Assembly: GCA_964396185.1 (NCBI GenBank)
Contig: CAYNEI010000011.1
Location: forward strand, 16,207-80,206
Direction: 5' to 3'
Length of the DNA stretch: 64,000 bases
DNA from: CAYNEI01 sp964396185
GTDB taxonomy: Archaea; Thermoplasmatota; SW-10-69-26
Shown: positions 50,943-59,700 of the stretch, one piece after another
How positions within the stretch are numbered: the stretch's first letter is position 1
Layout: every line of letters begins with the position of its first letter
The notes under the pieces: model-generated
What the model was told of the DNA's origin: nothing
Seen by the model: only the letters and a program-made list of their open reading frames with translations
Databases searched by the model: none
Program-made: the position numbers and the translations under genes

Positions 50943-52307
50943 TCACTTCAGCTCGTCGGGCAGATCGCCCATGTCGAGCTGCTGCATGAGCCGCTTCTGC
51001 ATCTTGCGGTTGCCTGAGAGGCCCTTGATGGTGCGCTTGCTCATGTCGTAGTACTTGAGCAGCGCTTTGACGTCCTTGGGCTCGGCGCCGGCACCCATGG
51101 CGATGCGCTTGAGCCTGGAGCCCTTGACGAGGTCCGGGTTGCGCATCTCCTCCTCGGTCATGGAGTCCATGATGACCATGAACTTGCCCATCTGGTCCTG
51201 GGACTGCTCCATGTGACCTTTCGGGAGCTTGCCCTTCATGCCACCCACACCAGGGATCATGTCGGCGATCTTGCCGAGCGGTCCCATGTTGGAGAGCATC
51301 TGCATCTGCTCTCGGAGCTCGAGGAGGCTGAACTTGCCGGAGAGGATCTTCTGGGCGGTCTCCTCGGCCTCTTTCTCGTCGGCCACCGCGTGCTGGGCCT
51401 TCTCGAGCAGGGTCTGGATGTCGCCCATGCCGAGCAGCCGCGAGATGAAGCGGGCGGGATCGAAGGTCTCGATGTCCGCCATGCCCTCGCCCACGCCGAC
51501 GAAGACGATGGGCGCGCCCGTCTCTGCCACCGCTGAGAGCGCACCGCCGCCCTTGGCCGAGCCGTCGAGCTTGGTCAAGACGACGCCGGTGAGATCGATC
51601 GCCTCATCGAAGGTCTGGGCCTGGGGGCCGGCTTGCTGGCCGACCGTGGCGTCGATGACGAGGATCTTCTCATCCGGGTCGGCGACGTCGAAGACATCGC
51701 TCATCTCCTGGACCAGGTCCTCGTCCAGGCTGTGCCGGCCCGAGGTGTCCACGATGATGATGTCGCTCTTGTTCTCCAGCGCCTCCATGCCCGCCTCGAC
51801 GACGCTGGCGGCGTCGTCCTCGTCGGCGTCCGGGTCCCCGTAGAAGGGGGCCTTGACCTGCTCGCTGATCTGCTTGAGCTGGTCGTAGGCGGCTGGCCGG
51901 TGAACGTCAGCCGCGATGAGGCCCACGCGCATGCCGCGTTGCTGGTAGTACTTGGCCAGCTTGCCCGTGGTCGTGGTCTTCCCCTGCCCGTAGAGGCCCA
52001 CCATCATGATGGTCTGCTTCTTGAGGGGGAGCTCCCGGCTCTCGCCCAGGATGTCCACGAGCTCCTCGTACACGATGCGGACCACGTGCTCGCGGGGGCT
52101 GGCTCCGGCCGGGGGCTTGTCCTCGAGCGCCCGTTTCTGGATCGAGCGGGTCAGCTGGAGGGCCAGCTTGACGTTCACGTCGGCTTTGAGCAGGGCGCGC
52201 TGGATGTCGCGGACGATCTCTTTCACGAGATCCTCGTCGATGCGGCCCGCGTTGGCCACCTTGGCCAGGGTGTCGCGCAGGCTCTCGCCGAGGCTATCGA
52301 GGACCAC
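50943..52307 (-). CDS. srp54: Signal recognition particle protein SRP54
   Basis: 454 residues from the GTG at 52307 (MVLDSLGESLRDTLAK, the conserved start); 37 extra codons upstream are probably untranslated. It is the GTPase that binds signal sequences and SRP RNA. N domain, then G domain with GLYGQGKTTTTGKLA (G1), DVHRPAA (G2), DTSGRH (G3) and TKLDGSAKGG (G4/G5), and a Met-rich M domain with MDSMTEEEMRNPDLV and GSRLKRIAMGAG. A TATA-like TTTATCAA (minus strand, 52330-52339) lies about 25-30 nt upstream, pointing to a leaderless mRNA. SRP RNA was not found nearby. Confidence 0.97.
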   Translation of the reverse strand: MVLDSLGESLRDTLAKVANAGRIDEDLVKEIVRDIQRALLKADVNVKLALQLTRSIQKRALEDKPPAGASPREHVVRIVYEELVDILGESRELPLKKQTIMMVGLYGQGKTTTTGKLAKYYQQRGMRVGLIAADVHRPAAYDQLKQISEQVKAPFYGDPDADEDDAASVVEAGMEALENKSDIIIVDTSGRHSLDEDLVQEMSDVFDVADPDEKILVIDATVGQQAGPQAQTFDEAIDLTGVVLTKLDGSAKGGGALSAVAETGAPIVFVGVGEGMADIETFDPARFISRLLGMGDIQTLLEKAQHAVADEKEAEETAQKILSGKFSLLELREQMQMLSNMGPLGKIADMIPGVGGMKGKLPKGHMEQSQDQMGKFMVIMDSMTEEEMRNPDLVKGSRLKRIAMGAGAEPKDVKALLKYYDMSKRTIKGLSGNRKMQKRLMQQLDMGDLPDELK

Positions 52308-52694
52308 GTCCCCAAGGAGAGGTGAACGGTTGATAAAGGTTCGGTGGGCCTCCCGGGTGGAGAGATGCGGAGAGGACGGAGGATCCAACACGGAGGCACG
52401 GAGCGAACGGAGGTTCAACGGATCACGGTTGGAGGGGGAGGCGGACAGGACTGAGGGGCGAAGGATGCGACAGGGCGATGATGGCGGTTAATCTGGCTCC
52501 AGAGGCGGGGCGAACGATCGATCAAGCCGCCATCGATTTGTTGTAATCGTTATAATACGCGGGTTGGTGGAGCCCCGGTTCCCCCTTCCCCCCGGTCCCC
52601 TAGCGTATCCCGCTCCTCCCGTTACTACCCTACCCCTTCAGTTCCTCCGTTCGCTCCGTGTCTCCGCGTTGACCGCTGGCCCCACGCAACTCCA
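52308..52694. other. Gene-free region with an inverted 27-nt repeat pair and a TATA-like box
   Basis: Next to the srp54 promoter lies a repeat at 52387-52413 whose reverse complement recurs at 52644-52670 with 25 of 27 positions equal; the core is CACGGAGCGAACGGAGG. Between them is CGTTATAATAC (52544-52554), a good TATA-like box with no protein gene behind it in either direction. The pair could fold a transcript into a long stem. Confidence 0.6.
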
Positions 52695-53780
52695 TCAACC
52701 GTGGTGCGCGTGGCTTTCAGAGGTGAACTCGACGATCTCCTCCGTGAAGCCAGCGAAGAACACGACCGCCACGTTCGAGCCGAGGCCTGCGTAGCTGACC
52801 TGCCAGTCCCCGGTGACCGGGGGTTCGTCTGTCAGGATCTCGACGAGCTGGCCGCCCCCAACCTGTTGGAACGTGCTTTGCTGGCCCTCGGGGTCGGTCA
52901 TGTCGACGCGGTGGGCCCCCGCGGTGGGTGGGCCGAAGTCGAAGCCGAAGATCGCCACGATGCGCTGGACGAAGGTGTACCCCTCGGGCACGTTGATCGT
53001 GTCGACCGGGGGCACGGTCCCGCCCTGGGGCACAGGTGCGCCGAAGGCGCTTCGGAAGTATATCTCCTCCATGTCGAGCACCGTGAAGGTGCCCGTGAAG
53101 TTGGCGCCGTTGTCCATGAGCTCCATCTGGAGCAGGGGGCGCTGTTCGCCGTTGAAGTCTGTGGCGGTGAAGGTGTAGCTCGTGATCCACTGGGCTTGCG
53201 GGCTGTAGGTGTACGCGACGGAGGCCCCGTCGGCCTCGCCGACGATCTCGAACGTGGCGCCGGGGCCCTTCGAGACCGTCATTGCGAGATCGGCGCTCCC
53301 GTTCTGGGTGGTGACCTGGGTGGTCCACGTCTTGCCGTCCTCTAAGGGGAAGTCGAACATCTGGAACCCGCCGTCCTGGTCGACGGGGTTGAGATCTGTG
53401 TCGAGCTGGCCGACGAAGAACTGGTCGAAGTACTGGTCGACGATGGCCGCGTTCCGGTCGGCGGCGGCCACGCTGTAGCCGCCCTGGGTGGCGTGGAGAA
53501 CCAGGGTCGTCTGGTCGCCCAAGAGCTCCCCGAAGCCCAGATCGAAGTTGATGTTGTAGGTCCAGTGGTCGCCGTGGGTCCACTGGGGCGCCGCGCCGGG
53601 TGCTGGCTCGTCTTGACCGTCGACGAGGTCGCTAGCTCCACTCGCCGCACTGTCCACGGTGGAGGTGTCGGTCGAGCTTGCGGGTTCGACAGGTGCGTCA
53701 TCGTCCTGGCCGATGCAGCCGGCCATGGGGGCTGCGAACACGAGGATGGCGGCCAGGATGACCTCCCAGGTTGCTCCCAT
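52695..53780 (-). CDS. Lipoprotein of unknown function
   Basis: 361 residues from the ATG at 53780. Signal peptide with lipobox MAGC, an acidic Ser/Thr/Asp spacer, then a beta-rich domain (HGDHWTYNINFDLG, later WTTQVTTQNGSADLAMTV) and a C-terminal strand region (GDWQVSYAGLGSNVAVVFFAGF) ending in a His-rich SHAHHG. The frame is open far upstream, but only the 53780 start gives a signal peptide. No family was recognised with confidence. It follows the lipoprotein gene at 53831-54406 by 50 nt, so the two may share a transcript. Confidence 0.75.
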   Translation of the reverse strand: MGATWEVILAAILVFAAPMAGCIGQDDDAPVEPASSTDTSTVDSAASGASDLVDGQDEPAPGAAPQWTHGDHWTYNINFDLGFGELLGDQTTLVLHATQGGYSVAAADRNAAIVDQYFDQFFVGQLDTDLNPVDQDGGFQMFDFPLEDGKTWTTQVTTQNGSADLAMTVSKGPGATFEIVGEADGASVAYTYSPQAQWITSYTFTATDFNGEQRPLLQMELMDNGANFTGTFTVLDMEEIYFRSAFGAPVPQGGTVPPVDTINVPEGYTFVQRIVAIFGFDFGPPTAGAHRVDMTDPEGQQSTFQQVGGGQLVEILTDEPPVTGDWQVSYAGLGSNVAVVFFAGFTEEIVEFTSESHAHHG

Positions 53781-53830
53781 AGGCAGCGAAGCGGGCCCGG
53801 GTGCCCATAGCCTTTCCGGTGGACGGACCC

Positions 53831-54406
53831 CTAGAACAGTTCGAAGGCTGCCAGCATCGCCTCGACGGTCGGCGTGGGCACGCTCTGGCCGGTATCCTCG
53901 ACGGTGTAGGTCACCACGACGGCGTTGTCGTCGTGGATCGTGATCACCTGATGCCAGACGAGCTGGAAGTTGCCCTGGCTGCCGGAGAAGGTGATGGCCT
54001 TGGCCGGTGAGCCGTCGAGCTCGGTGGCCTGCTCTGAGCGGAGCTCGAAACCCGTGATGAACTGTTCGAGCATGGCGATGGATCGACGGACCGCCCCTTC
54101 GAGCTCTTCGTCGCTGGCGCCAGCCTCGAAGACGACGTTGACGTTCTCTGCGAATCCACCGGCACCGATGGCCCCCTCGGGGAAGAAGGCCGCGCGAGCG
54201 CCGAAGACGTCCTCTTGTGAGGCCCAGTCGCCGGGGTGGCAGATCGAGAAGTCCCCTGCCGGATCCTCGTAGCGGGTCCAGTCGGCGGGGCACTCGGTGG
54301 TCGAGGCGGCTTGGTTCCCGCCGGGCGTCACGCAGCCGGCGAGCAGGAGACCGGATAGGAGCGCGGCGGCGAGCAAGGGACGAGGGATTGAGCGTGTCAG
54401 GTACAT
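53831..54406 (-). CDS. PsbP/DcrB-like lipoprotein
   Basis: 191 residues. Signal peptide with lipobox LAGC; after a short spacer ADWTRYEDPAGDFSICHPGDW and the pattern NVNVVFEAGASDEELEGAV, then FQLVWHQVITIHDDNAVVVTYT. This is the order of the PsbP/DcrB/LpqN fold (Y-x-N/D-x-x-x-GFSI-x-x-PxxW). Such lipoproteins are common envelope components without a defined reaction. Two cysteines flank the first strand (TECPADW, SICHPG). Probably first gene of a two-lipoprotein unit with 52695-53780. Confidence 0.75.
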   Translation of the reverse strand: MYLTRSIPRPLLAAALLSGLLLAGCVTPGGNQAASTTECPADWTRYEDPAGDFSICHPGDWASQEDVFGARAAFFPEGAIGAGGFAENVNVVFEAGASDEELEGAVRRSIAMLEQFITGFELRSEQATELDGSPAKAITFSGSQGNFQLVWHQVITIHDDNAVVVTYTVEDTGQSVPTPTVEAMLAAFELF

Positions 54407-54707
54407 GAGGGGGTCCTCCAGGCCTCATGGACGGCCACGGGATCGTGGTCCGGACCCTCTCCCGATCCGGTGACCCACAGGGGGCCAGGCTAGGCTCGCC
54501 CGGTGGAGGTACAAGAAGGTGGTGGCCAGTGGCCCGTTGTGTTCCTCGTGGCCCTGTGGTGAGCCGCCGAGGCCGGCGATGGCGAGCCTCTGCGCTCGAC
54601 CAATACCCTACATCGCGTTGGACACCAAGAACCCTGCGGTGCCTGGCCGATTCTCTCCCAACCTACCCTCTTACCTCGTTCACGGCCCTGCGGCCTGGGG
54701 ACCAAAC

Positions 54708-55487
54708 GTGCGCGCTAAGCAGGATCGGTCGCAGAGGGCTGGCCAGAGCCCCCCGGAGAGCGACGATGCCCCAGGCAGCGATGGGGAGTTCTCCCTGGAA
54801 GATTGCTTGATCGCCTTGGCCTCACCGAACCGGCTCGAGCTCGTGCGGCTGCTCGCTGAGCCCAAGCCCCTGGACGCCATCGAGCTCCATCCGGTCAGCG
54901 AGGATCAACGCCTGGATCACGATCGCGTGCTCACGCGTCAGGCGGTGCGCCATCACCTCGACCGGCTCATCGACGCCGGCCTGGTCAAGCGCGTCAAGGC
55001 TCCACCAGGCTCAGGGCGCAGCCGGCAAGCCTTCGTGCGCGAGGAAGCCGCCGTGCACGCGGTGGCCATGCTCTTGGATGGCCTCGTGGATCCCACGCGT
55101 TCGCCTGGGTGCCCAGCCCGGCCGCTGGGTGAGATCGAGCGCATGTGCCCGCACCTGGTCCTGGTCGGAATCTCGCCAGAGCCCCTGGCCTTCCAGCTCA
55201 CCCGGGCCGGTCGCGACCCGCCGCGCGGCTGGGTGATCGGCTCGCGTCCTGGCGTGGCCGTCCATCTCTCCACGGACCCGAACGTGTCCGCTGAGCACGC
55301 CGAGTTGATCCCGAAGGGAGATGGCTTCGAGCTGCTGGATCTGCGGGTGGCAGACGCCGGCACGTACGTCAACGGCGTCCGGCTCAAGCGGGGGGAGAGC
55401 CGGCAGGTCGCGCACGGGGACATCCTCGGCATCGCCAAGACCCAGCTCGTCCTCCAAGATCCCAGCCCCTCGACCTCACCGCGGTGA
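54708..55487 (+). CDS. Winged-helix/FHA transcription regulator 2
   Basis: 259 residues from GTG 54708; the frame is open to 54519, but the extra part looks non-coding. Residues about 1-30 are a charged, disordered leader. The winged helix spans about 30-115 (LIALASPNRLELVRLLAE, then LTRQAVRHHLDRLIDAGLV). The C-terminal FHA domain (about 165-255) has WVIGSRPGVAVHL, NVSAEHAELI with the full SxEH motif, and DAGTYVNGVRLKRGE; these are the phosphothreonine-contacting residues. Regulator 1 at 44145 has the same plan. It overlaps tiaS by 12 bp tail to tail; the membrane kinase at 56767-60459 lies just beyond. Confidence 0.85.
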   Translation: MRAKQDRSQRAGQSPPESDDAPGSDGEFSLEDCLIALASPNRLELVRLLAEPKPLDAIELHPVSEDQRLDHDRVLTRQAVRHHLDRLIDAGLVKRVKAPPGSGRSRQAFVREEAAVHAVAMLLDGLVDPTRSPGCPARPLGEIERMCPHLVLVGISPEPLAFQLTRAGRDPPRGWVIGSRPGVAVHLSTDPNVSAEHAELIPKGDGFELLDLRVADAGTYVNGVRLKRGESRQVAHGDILGIAKTQLVLQDPSPSTSPR

Positions 55488-56702
55488 GGCCACCGGGCAT
55501 GGCGGGAGCGCATCCAGCTCGGAGGCGACGGCCAGGATCGCCGGTGCCAAGCCCAAGTCCAGGGGGCGCGCGAGGTGGCGCCGCGCGCTGACGTCCGCCT
55601 CGGCCCAGCGGGGAGCGGCTTGCTCGCGCGCTGCAGGCGCCCGGGAGCCACAACGCGGGCAGCGCCGCCCGGCTCGGCGGCCGGCTGAGCTCCGGGCGAC
55701 CCCGCAGCCTGGGCAGGTGTCCGGCACGGTGGAGCCGGACGGGAGGTGCAGCAGCTTCTCCAGGTTCACCTGGTCGCCTCGCCAGGAACCGATGGGGAGG
55801 AGCTGGTCGCCGGGCCGGATGGTCAGCACGGCGTGGCGCAGCCGGCCCGTGGGCTCGAAGGCCATGCAGGTCACCTCGGCACCGCTCGGGGTGACCGCCG
55901 GCAACCGGACGTGCCCCCCGCGCATGGCCTCGGGTTTCGCGCTAGCCCTCACGGGCTCCAAGCGATCAGGGTCGATGTGGTCGTCGCTGGCCTGGTTGGT
56001 CCGGAAGAGGGTGGCGCGGTCCACAGGCTCCCCGCCGATGCCCTGGCAGGCCTGCTCGAGGCGTTCGGGCCGGGTGGCTCGCAGGCCGTAGAGCACCGGG
56101 CACGGGGTTCTGGGGACCATGGCGGTATGCCCGCTGAGCGGGTCGACGCAGTCGAAGGTCTCGGGGTAGCGTTGCTCGACGGCTTCCAGGTCTTCGGCGG
56201 GCACCTCGCGTGGCGTGCCCCACCGCGCTGGCGCCCGGTAGGCGATGTGCTCCCACGTGGCCTGCTCGCCTGGCCGCCAAGCGGCCGCGCAGAGCGCGCC
56301 GATGAGGCCTCGTCCCGTGCCCAGCGTCCGGTAGCTCTCCGCCTGGAGGGCGTGGTCGACCTCCTCGCGGGTGAGCTCCTCTCGCACCCCACGCCAGTAC
56401 CAGCTCGGGTCGGGGGGTCGCTCGAAACAGACGATGCCTGCTCCCTTGCCCTCGGCGACCCTGGCGTGGCGTGTGATCACGGGCGTGGCCAGTTCGAGCA
56501 CAGCTTCTGGGTCCAGCGCCTCGGTGAGGGGGAGCACGACGGCTGCGTTGCCTCGGGTCTTCCACGGGACAAGGGGGTCCAGGCGCACCAGCCGGGGAGG
56601 GCCTGAGAGGGCCTCGGGACCCAGGGTCTCGATAAGCTCGCCGACCAGCCACGTGGTGCATCCGCCCCCTGGACCGTCGGTGTCGTCGAAGGCAAGCAGC
56701 AC
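55476..56702 (-). CDS. tiaS: tRNA(Ile2) 2-agmatinylcytidine synthetase TiaS
   Basis: 408 residues. Adds agmatine to C34 of tRNA-Ile2 so that it reads AUA; the enzyme is archaea-specific. The GTG start gives MLLAFDDTDGPGGGCTTWL, the signature opening, followed by RLDPLVPWKTRGNAAV and the catalytic-domain segment GRGLIGALCAAAWRP. An OB-fold region with DQLLPIGSWRGDQVNLEK and a C-terminal zinc ribbon (CPGC near residue 333, CPRCGS near 351) complete the usual domain order. It overlaps the FHA regulator gene's end by 12 bp. Confidence 0.96.
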   Translation of the reverse strand: MLLAFDDTDGPGGGCTTWLVGELIETLGPEALSGPPRLVRLDPLVPWKTRGNAAVVLPLTEALDPEAVLELATPVITRHARVAEGKGAGIVCFERPPDPSWYWRGVREELTREEVDHALQAESYRTLGTGRGLIGALCAAAWRPGEQATWEHIAYRAPARWGTPREVPAEDLEAVEQRYPETFDCVDPLSGHTAMVPRTPCPVLYGLRATRPERLEQACQGIGGEPVDRATLFRTNQASDDHIDPDRLEPVRASAKPEAMRGGHVRLPAVTPSGAEVTCMAFEPTGRLRHAVLTIRPGDQLLPIGSWRGDQVNLEKLLHLPSGSTVPDTCPGCGVARSSAGRRAGRRCPRCGSRAPAAREQAAPRWAEADVSARRHLARPLDLGLAPAILAVASELDALPPCPVASPR

Positions 56703-56766
56703 GTGGCAGAAGCCGGGGGGAGGCCTAAGAAGCCGCCGGTCGCTTCAGGGCCCGGGCGGGGCTGGA

Positions 56767-59700
56767 TCACGCAGGCGTGCGGCTTGAGGCCTTGCCCTCG
56801 TCCAGCTCGACCGCGACGGCTTCCAGCGCCTTGAGCAGCTCGTTTGCATCCGCGTAGCGGTCTGCTGGATCCCTTGCCAGGGCGCGCTCGAGGAGCTTGC
56901 CCAGGTCCTCGTCGAGGCGGTCGATCGGGAGCTCGGGGCGAAGGGCGAGCAGCTCGTCGGGTGGCGGGGTCTTGTCGTCGAGACCGAGGGGGTGGCGGCC
57001 GGTGAGCAGCTCGTAGAGGATCGTGCCCGCCGCGTAGACGTCGGCTGCGGGCCCGGGGGGATCGCCGGCCAGTTGCTCGGGCGCCATGTAGCGAGGCGTG
57101 CCGACGAAGCCCTCGGCGGGTTCGACGGCGCCGTCGTCGATGCGCGTGGCCACGCCGAAGTCCGTGATCTTGGGGATCTTGTCCGGCGTGATCAGGATGT
57201 TGGAGGGCTTGAGGTCCCGGTGGACGATGCCGGCGCCGTGGAGGGCTGCTAGTCCCTCGACGATGTCGGTGAGGAGGTTGAGCACCTGGCCTGGTCGGTG
57301 GGGTTTGCCGAGGCGGTCGGCCAGCGTGCCGCCTTCGACGTACTCCATCACGAGCAGGAGACGTCCCTCCTCCTCGATGACATCGTGGACGACGACCACG
57401 TTGGCGTGCGAGAGGTTGGCGGCTGTGCGTGCCTCGTGGAGCAGGAGCTCTCGGGCCTCGCCTTCGCCGACATGCTCGAGCTCCTTGAGCACGACGCGGC
57501 GTTCGAGCACCGTGTCCTGGGCAAGGTATGTCTTGCCGAACCCGCCCTCGCCAAGGATCCGATCGATCTCGAAACGCTCCACCTTGCGGGGCATGAACGA
57601 GCTGGCCACGGTCTGGTCGCCGTCGATCGGGCTAGAGGCCTTGGGTGGGTGATGCGTGGTCTCGTCGCTGGCCCGGCCCCGGGTGCGTCGGACCACCACC
57701 AACGCGGTAGCACCGGCTAGCGCGATGGCCAGCAGGCCAGCGGCCAGCAGACCCACGTTGCCCTCCAGCACGCGTTGGGCCTGGGTGATCAAGCTCGCCT
57801 CGGAGACCTCGAGGGTGTGGATGCCGGTTTCCCCGTCCCCTGCTCGCGGTTCGATGAGGGCTGGGTCGTTGCTCTCCACTTGGACCTGGATCTCGAGCTC
57901 GCCAGAGCTGGACGGGGTCAGGGGGAGCGCGATGGTGCGGTTGATCGGGGTGCCTGCGTCCAGCGCGAGGGTTCGTGCGGTTCGGATCTCGTCGTCGACG
58001 AGCAACCGGAGCTCCAGGCTGGACGCTTCGGGAGGCGGTGGACCATCGAGGCTGACGAGCACGGAGCCCTCCCGGCCGTTCTCCAGGGGGCTGTCCACGC
58101 CGAGCACGCGCCAGGTGACCGTGGCAGGCGCCGGGCGCACGATCAGCGGGATCTGGGTGGCGCGTTGTTCATCGCCGACGACCTCGACCCCGATGCCCTT
58201 CTCGCCGATGCCGCCAGCGTGGAGATGGAGCACGCCGCTCTCGCCTGGGCCCAGGCGCATGCTGGAGACGCCTCCCTCCACAGCCGGGACGGCTGCAGTG
58301 ACGTCGATGGTGCGGCCCACCACGTTGCCGACGAGGATCTCGGCCAGGCCTCCCTCGACCAGCTCGATGCGGGCCGGGTCCGCGCAGATCTCGCCCTGGC
58401 AGTCGCCTCGGATCAGGGTGAGCGTCTCCTGGGTCCAGCTTGCTGCAGCCGGTGCGAGCACGGTGCGGGTCTCGGTGACCGCGTGGAACCCGTCGCTCAC
58501 GGTCAGGGCGATCTCGAAGACCTTGGGGTTGTCGGCCTCGAAGGCGAGCCTGGGACCCTGACCGGCGCTTGCGCCATCCACGGTCCAGTTGTAGGTGATG
58601 GGATCCTGCTCGGGGTCGATGGTCTCCGTGGCGTTGAGTTGGATGCTGAGCCCGTTGCTCTCGTCGGAGATGACGGGTCTGGGCGGGAAGTTGATGACAA
58701 CCTCGTTGGTGCGCGTGACCGTGGAGACCCCGTCGCTCACGGTGAGCGTCACGCTGTAGTTGCCGGGGCGGTTGAGCTCCGGGCGCACGATGCGCCCGCG
58801 ATCCGTGAGGCCCTGGCCGAAGTCCCACGCGTACGAGAGGGGGCCGCCGTCTGGGTCCGTGGTCCCGCTGGCGTCGAACACGAAGGCTTGACCGTCCCAG
58901 CTGGCCTCGAAGGCCGGGACCGGGGGCCGGTTGGACCCGAGCATGCGCAGCGTGCCGTCAGGCGCGGGCCAGAGGACCCCGCCGCCTGGAGTGAGCACGA
59001 GGCTCGCGGAGAGCCCAGGGCAGCCCCGGACAGCGATGTCGTCGACCCAGTTCGTCTCACGATCTGGGCTCAGCGACCAGATGCCCCCGCACGCGCCTGC
59101 CACGTAGAGTTGCCCGTTGGCATCCACGACCGCCTGGCCGGAGAGCGGCTGGCGGAGGTCCCGGCTCCATCGGAAGTCGCCGTCGATGGAGACGCGCTGG
59201 ACCGAGCCATCCTCGCTGGCGATGTAGACATCGTTGTCCCAGCCCAGGGCGGGTGCGTGCCAGGGCATGCCGTCTAGCCCGTAGGCGCCCTCGGTGGCCC
59301 AGAGCCGATCCCCGGTCCTGGTCGAGACGGCGACCACTTCATCGGTGGCGGCGATGAGCGCGATCTCGATGCCTGGCGCGATGCTGACCGCGCGGGGCTC
59401 GCAGTCGCATGGGATCGTCGCCTCGATCGAGCCGTTGGGCGCCAGCACGTTCACGCCGTCGTCCGCGACGACGATGAGGCGCCCATCCGGGGTGAGGGCC
59501 ATGGGGGGCCCACTGGTCGTCTCTGGGACCCGCGCAGGGGTTGGAGCGCCGCCGATGGGGGGCTCCAGGCTGGCCTGTGTCGTGGATCCGCCTACGGGGT
59601 CGACCTTGATGAGCTGCCATGGCTCCTCCATGAGGTAGATGGAGCCGTCGGGGGCGAGCACCGGGGGCGAGAGGAAGCGATCCTCGGGGGCTGCCTCGGT

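Noticed and set aside
57775..59277. 500-codon plus-strand frame opposite the receptor kinase
   Set aside because: Antisense of PKD and propeller domains; typical GC-rich shadow.
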